A stretch of DNA of 64,000 nt from Bacteroidia bacterium (GTDB lineage Bacteria > Bacteroidota > Bacteroidia > Flavobacteriales > Flavobacteriaceae), in NCBI GenBank assembly GCA_030429835.1, contig JAUIGC010000003.1, positions 1 to 64,000 of the forward strand, written 5' to 3'. The position numbers were made by a program, and so were the translations under genes. Under the pieces are notes generated by a model. It did no database searches, was not told the DNA's origin, and was given only the letters and a program-made list of their open reading frames with translations. Numbering within the stretch: position 1 is the first letter of the stretch; every line of letters starts with the position of its first letter. Below, in pieces: positions 59,336-64,000 of the stretch.

Positions 59336-59367
59336 AAAAAAGCCCCGGGAATGACCGGGGCTTTTTT
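59336..59367 (+). terminator. Intrinsic terminator downstream of PBP1A gene
   Basis: AAAAAAGCCCCGG-gaatga-CCGGGGCTTTTTT. Confidence 0.9.
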
Positions 59368-59421
59368 TATTTTTTTCAATTTAAAAGCCTTATTTTAGTA
59401 ATATAACATGTAAAGCATATT

Positions 59422-60123
59422 ATGATCAGGAAAACGGTATCTAATGTTGAAGAGGCCCTTAAAGGGGTAAAGGATGGAATGACCTTTATGTTAGGGGGAT
59501 TTGGCCTTTGTGGAATTCCGGAAATGGCCATTGCCGAGTTGGTTCGATTGGGTATAAAAAACATTACCTGTATCTCCAATAATGCGGGGGTGGACGACTT
59601 TGGACTAGGGCTTTTGCTTCAGAAGCATCAGATTAAAAAAATGATTTCGTCCTATGTTGGAGAAAATGATGAATTTGAACGGCAAATGTTAAGTGGGGAA
59701 CTTGAGGTTGAGCTAACGCCACAGGGGACCTTGGCCGAGAAGTGTAGGGCGGCGCAAGGAGGCTTCCCAGCATTTTATACGCCTGCTGGGTATGGAACTG
59801 AGGTTGCAGAGGGGAAGGAGACCAGGGAGTTCAATGGCAAGATGTATGTTTTGGAGGAGGCTTTTAAAGCCGATTTTGCATTCGTCAAAGCTTGGAAAGG
59901 GGATGAAGCAGGGAATTTAATTTTCAAGGGGACGGCACGGAATTTTAACCCTTGCATGTGCGGAGCGGCCAAAATAACCGTAGCTGAGGTTGAGGAATTG
60001 CTACCGGCAGGATCTTTGGACCCCAATCAAATCCATGTTCCCGGAATTTTTGTCCAACGAATCTTTGAGGGAAAAGGGTATGAGAAACGAATTGAACAAC
60101 GAACCGTAAGAAAAAGAGATTAA
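59422..60123 (+). CDS. CoA transferase subunit A (succinyl-CoA:3-ketoacid type)
   Basis: [37 protein letters not shown]; adjacent subunit B. Confidence 0.94.
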   Translation: MIRKTVSNVEEALKGVKDGMTFMLGGFGLCGIPEMAIAELVRLGIKNITCISNNAGVDDFGLGLLLQKHQIKKMISSYVGENDEFERQMLSGELEVELTPQGTLAEKCRAAQGGFPAFYTPAGYGTEVAEGKETREFNGKMYVLEEAFKADFAFVKAWKGDEAGNLIFKGTARNFNPCMCGAAKITVAEVEELLPAGSLDPNQIHVPGIFVQRIFEGKGYEKRIEQRTVRKRD

Positions 60124-60126
60124 AAG

Positions 60127-60783
60127 ATGTTGGATAAGAACGGAATCGCAAAACGAATTGCAAAAGAGGTAAAGGACGGCTATTATGTTAACCTAGGAAT
60201 TGGAATTCCTACATTGGTGGCCAATTTTGTTAGGGATGATATCAGTGTAGAGTTCCAAAGTGAGAACGGGGTTTTAGGAATGGGGCCCTTCCCCTATGAG
60301 GGCGATGAGGATGCCGATGTCATCAATGCCGGAAAGCAAACGATAACCACTCTTCCAGGGGCTTCCTTTTTTGATTCGGCCACAAGTTTTTCCATGATTC
60401 GCGGACAACATGTGGACCTTACCATTTTGGGAGCTATGGAGGTAGCAGAAAACGGGGATATAGCAAATTGGAAAATTCCGGGCAAAATGGTCAAGGGTAT
60501 GGGTGGTGCCATGGATCTGGTTTCTTCCGCAGAACATATTATCGTAGCGATGATGCATACCAACAGGGCAGGAGAGTCTAAATTGCTTAAAGCATGTTCG
60601 CTTCCCCTTACTGGGGTAAAATGCGTAAAGAAGATAGTTACCAATTTGGCCGTTTTGGAAGTGGGTCCAGAGGGTTTTATTTTATTGGAAAGAGCACCCG
60701 GGGTAAGCGTAGATGAAATCAAGGCCGCAACAGAGGGTAATTTAATTATCAATGGTGAGGTCCCTGAAATGAAAGTGGATTAG
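60127..60783 (+). CDS. CoA transferase subunit B
   Basis: YYVNLGIGIPTLVANFV, QSENGVLGMGPFP (catalytic ENG). Confidence 0.95.
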   Translation: MLDKNGIAKRIAKEVKDGYYVNLGIGIPTLVANFVRDDISVEFQSENGVLGMGPFPYEGDEDADVINAGKQTITTLPGASFFDSATSFSMIRGQHVDLTILGAMEVAENGDIANWKIPGKMVKGMGGAMDLVSSAEHIIVAMMHTNRAGESKLLKACSLPLTGVKCVKKIVTNLAVLEVGPEGFILLERAPGVSVDEIKAATEGNLIINGEVPEMKVD

Positions 60784-60947
60784 GGGTTTCTTGCTAGAGT
60801 TATGTTTTATCGATGAATGGAATCCTCTATGATAATTCACAACGATCTTGAATAGCTTCACAACAAATATTCGGGATTAAGTTGCCTTTGTAATTATATT
60901 TACAAAATCGATAATAAACCCAAAGTAACCACAAAATTTAACCCAAA

Positions 60948-61052
60948 ATGGAGTCCCAAAATTACGTTCCTCAAGAGGAAAAAGTACAAGTCTATCACAA
61001 CGATTTTCTAAGTGGTATTGTACGTTTGACCAAAAAGCTTTTCATGCTTTAA
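60948..61052 (+). CDS. Small ORF (34 aa) MESQNYVPQEEKVQVYHNDFLSGIVRLTKKLFML
   Basis: ATG...TAA with C-terminus resembling 61767-61880 and own downstream hairpin; below the ORF-track size cut-off. Confidence 0.5.
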   Translation: MESQNYVPQEEKVQVYHNDFLSGIVRLTKKLFML

Positions 61053-61071
61053 GTCAAAAAATTAAAAAAAG

Positions 61072-61102
61072 AAAAGAGCAACTTTCCCCAGGTTGCTCTT
61101 TT
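61072..61102 (+). terminator. Intrinsic terminator after small ORF 1
   Basis: AAAAGAGCAAC-tttccccag-GTTGCTCTTTT then TT. Confidence 0.88.
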
Positions 61103-61364
61103 TTGTTTAATAACCTCTGCTATAAGTTTTTGGGACTACATAGCTTTACAATTAAGTACTTAAAACGAAAATAAGGACTGCTTCTAGCCAACCTTTGTAC
61201 AATTATAGACAGAGATACCAAATAATCGTAAATAACAATTTTAACTGATTACACCACAATGAAAATAGATTTTGCCACAAAAATAAAAATGTAAGAAAAA
61301 GATTACATATTTTTGATTTGAAGTTAAAAAGTGAATCCCAAATCACCCTAAACTTAACCTATTT

Positions 61365-61733
61365 ATGAAATCTCTGTTTAGTTCCCTTTTGCTGCTGTTG
61401 TTATTGGTTTCCTGTTCCAGGATCGAGGAAAATAATGACCCTGTAATTGGAATTTGGAAGAATGATGTTAAATCGGCCATGAATAATAATAAAATGGTAA
61501 TAGATAAGGAGGAATGGATTTTCAATGACGTATACCTGGGAAGATTCCATGGTTACCGGAATGGTGAGGTCACTTATTTAACGGATTTTAAATGGACCAT
61601 TGATGGAAATATTTATACCATTTCATATCCCGGGACTGACTTTCCTGAGGATAGGGTGCAAATGATAGAGGAAGATAGCATAACCTACCTTACCTATCTA
61701 TCTGGGAAACCCTTTGCGATAAGACAAAATTGA
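61365..61733 (+). CDS. Small lipocalin-like lipoprotein
   Basis: MKSLFSSLLLLLLLVSCSRIEENNDPVIGIWKNDVKSAMNNNKMVIDKEEWIFN; lipobox and lipocalin-like IGIWK motif. Confidence 0.72.
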   Translation: MKSLFSSLLLLLLLVSCSRIEENNDPVIGIWKNDVKSAMNNNKMVIDKEEWIFNDVYLGRFHGYRNGEVTYLTDFKWTIDGNIYTISYPGTDFPEDRVQMIEEDSITYLTYLSGKPFAIRQN

Positions 61734-61766
61734 ATTAGTACAAATACAAAAAAACTTAACCTACTT

Positions 61767-61880
61767 ATGTTTCAAAGTTTATACAAATACAAACCTGTTC
61801 TTATGGAAAAACCTAAATCTGAAGTTGCCATTTTTACGAAGGGTTTTATGAGGCTTATAAAGAAGCTTTTTTCCTTTTAA
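61767..61880 (+). CDS. Small ORF (37 aa) MFQSLYKYKPVLMEKPKSEVAIFTKGFMRLIKKLFSF
   Basis: C-terminal RLIKKLF matches RLTKKLF of the ORF at 60948; followed by hairpin. Confidence 0.5.
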   Translation: MFQSLYKYKPVLMEKPKSEVAIFTKGFMRLIKKLFSF

Positions 61881-61903
61881 GGAGGAACACCAAAAATCCA
61901 AGG

Positions 61904-61927
61904 AAGGAGCAAAGAGATTTGCTCCTT
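61904..61927 (+). terminator. Intrinsic terminator after small ORF 2
   Basis: AAGGAGCAAA-GAGA-TTTGCTCCTT then TTTT. Confidence 0.88.
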
Positions 61928-62021
61928 TTTTATTTCCATTAACAGAAGGAAATTCCCTCTAAATATCCCTATTTTTATATTCTTCTGAGGAAGTAGCTAT
62001 TTCAAATTAATATATTTTTTA

Positions 62022-64000
62022 TGAAGATACATTTTGTATATGCGGTTTTTTGTTTGTTTATCATCAATGTAGTTTCTGCACAGGAGACCAATATTTCGAA
62101 ATTGAAGATTGAAGATATTATGAAGGGCGATGATTTTATTGGTCATAGACCTTCCAATGTTTTTTGGGGAACAGATCATTCCTCAATCTATTTTGATTGG
62201 AATCCGGATATGGCATTTAGCGATTCCCTTTACCGTTATAATCTAAATAAAAAGGATATCAAGAAGGTGGATTATTTGGATGCGGTAGCGCTTCCATCCA
62301 ACAGAAGAATTGACCATCCTTCCCAAGACAAAGCGGTTTATTCCAATAATGGGGATATATTTATTTTGGATAAGCCTACCTCTAAAATACTGGCCATTAC
62401 GAATACTAAGGAAAGGGAGTCCAATCCTCATTTTACCGACAATGGAAAAAAAGTTGCCTTTGTCAATGGGCAGGATATTTTCACTTGGGACATGGCGACC
62501 GGTACCGTTGAGCAAATAACCGATTTCGTGGAGAAAATAGCGGAAGAACCAAAAAGAAGCAGTAAGGATGAATGGCTTTACCAAGATCAGTTGGAGCTTT
62601 TTGGTGTTCTTCGGGAGCGTAAGGAAAAAAAGGAATTGGGAGAAACTATTGGCAAAAAAAAGGAGAATCTTGAGCCATTGCCTATAGAAACAGGAAGTAA
62701 ACAAGTGATCAACCAAATGGTTTCTCCAAGTGGGCGTTTTGTCACTTATGTCCTTATGGATACCCCAAAAAACAAAAGAACTATGGTACCCCATTTTGTT
62801 ACGGAATCGGGGTATACTGAAGATCAAACTACCCGAACAAAGGTAGGGGACGAACTTCCTACCTATGAAATGTTCGTGTACGATTCAGAAAAGCGTACAA
62901 ACTATCCCGTTGTACTGGATAGCTTGGAAGGATTGAACGATGTTCCGGAATTCATGAAGGATTATCCTGATAAAACCTATGAAAACAAAAATCCAATAGG
63001 TAGAATAGGAAGTCCAACTTGGCACCCTGATGGCAATAAGGCCATTTTGGACATACAGGCGAGTAATTATAAAAATAGATGGTTGGTATTGTTGGATGCC
63101 GCAACCGGAACTATTACCCAACTAGACCGTCAACATGATGAAGCTTGGATTGCCGGTCCAGGAATCACAGGGTGGTTCAACGGAGGAGATTTAGGCTGGA
63201 TGCCCGATGGGAAAAGTATTTGGTATAAATCCGAAAAAACAGGATATGCCCATCTATATACTATGGATATGGATGGAAAAAACAAAAAGGCTTTGACTTC
63301 CGGCGATTTTGAGATTTACGACCCCTTTATTTCCAAGGATAAAAAACGCTGGTATTTTACGGCGAACAAAAATCATCCAGGGGACCGTCAATTTTATACG
63401 ATGCCGTTAAAAGGAGGCAAAATGCAACAATTGACCCAGTGGGAAGGGAGAAACGATGTAACGCTGTCGCCGGATGAAAAACAAATGGCCATCCTTTATT
63501 CATATTCAAACAAGCCCACTGAACTTTATGTGCAGAAAAATCCCGTGAATGGAAAAAGCGGCGACCCCGTGAAAATCACCGAATCCAATACGGAAGCCTT
63601 TAATGCCTACTCATGGAAAGACCCTGAAATCATTACTTTTTCAGCCGCTGATGGGGCCAATGTTCATGCGAGGCTTTACACCCCGGAGAAGGACGTAAAA
63701 AATAATGCAGCAGTGATTTTTGTGCACGGTGCAGGCTATTTACAAAATGCACATAAGTGGTGGAGCTCTTATTACCGGGAATATATGTTTCACAATTTAT
63801 TGGTGGATAATGGATATACCGTATTGGATATTGACTATCGGGGAAGTGCCGGTTACGGTAGGGACTGGCGTACGGGGATTTACCGTCACATGGGTGGCAA
63901 GGATCTATCTGATCAGGTAGATGGCGCAAAATATTTAGTGGAGAATTACGGTGTGGATTCGGATAAAATTGGTATATACGGAGGTTCTTATGGAGGGTTT
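62022..64000 (+). CDS. S9 family (DPP IV / prolyl oligopeptidase) peptidase, 3'-truncated by window edge
   Basis: Signal peptide MKIHFVYAVFCLFIINVVSAQ; open to the window end; VIFVHGAGYLQ, and GGSYGGF catalytic Ser motif at the last bases. Absent from the ORF track because no stop falls in the window. Confidence 0.92.

Noticed and set aside
62243-62827. 194-aa minus-strand ORF at 62.2-62.8 kb
   Set aside because: Antisense to the S9 peptidase, which is open from 62022 to the window end and has a signal peptide and catalytic motif.

Overview
The window is ordinary-density chromosome from a Bacteroidota bacterium, almost certainly Flavobacteriaceae: SusC/SusD, GldH, a PorW/SprE homologue, a TTG-N18-TAnnTTTG promoter, DUF5687 and no Shine-Dalgarno pattern. 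I see about 52 protein genes, no rRNA/tRNA, no CRISPR and no clear transposon. Core blocks are a polysaccharide end (sugar transferase, UDP-glucuronate decarboxylase), purD, htrA, PorW/SprE-bactofilin-ATP synthase (atpB,E,F,H,A,G without beta/epsilon), dut/TPR/DUF4292/EnvC, dprA, trpS, recA, trhO, ricT-gldH-PBP1A, scoAB and a truncated S9 peptidase at the right edge. The accessory regions most worth a second look are: (1) a six-gene minus-strand locus (8.9-17.9 kb) joining a DUF2064 glycosyltransferase, SusC/SusD, an SSS symporter, a metallophosphoesterase/AhpD-like fusion and an ArsS-type radical SAM protein; (2) a lipoprotein-ECF sigma-anti-sigma/OM beta-barrel operon (50.1-52.7 kb) whose last protein appears to span both membranes; (3) a PadR regulator followed by three divergent tandem paralogues and a DUF5687/ABC exporter pair; (4) two tiny paralogous ORFs, missed by the ORF track, around 61-62 kb; (5) palindromes of the same GACC-N4-GGTC geometry at three intergenic sites. 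All family names come from reading the proteins by eye; no database search was run.
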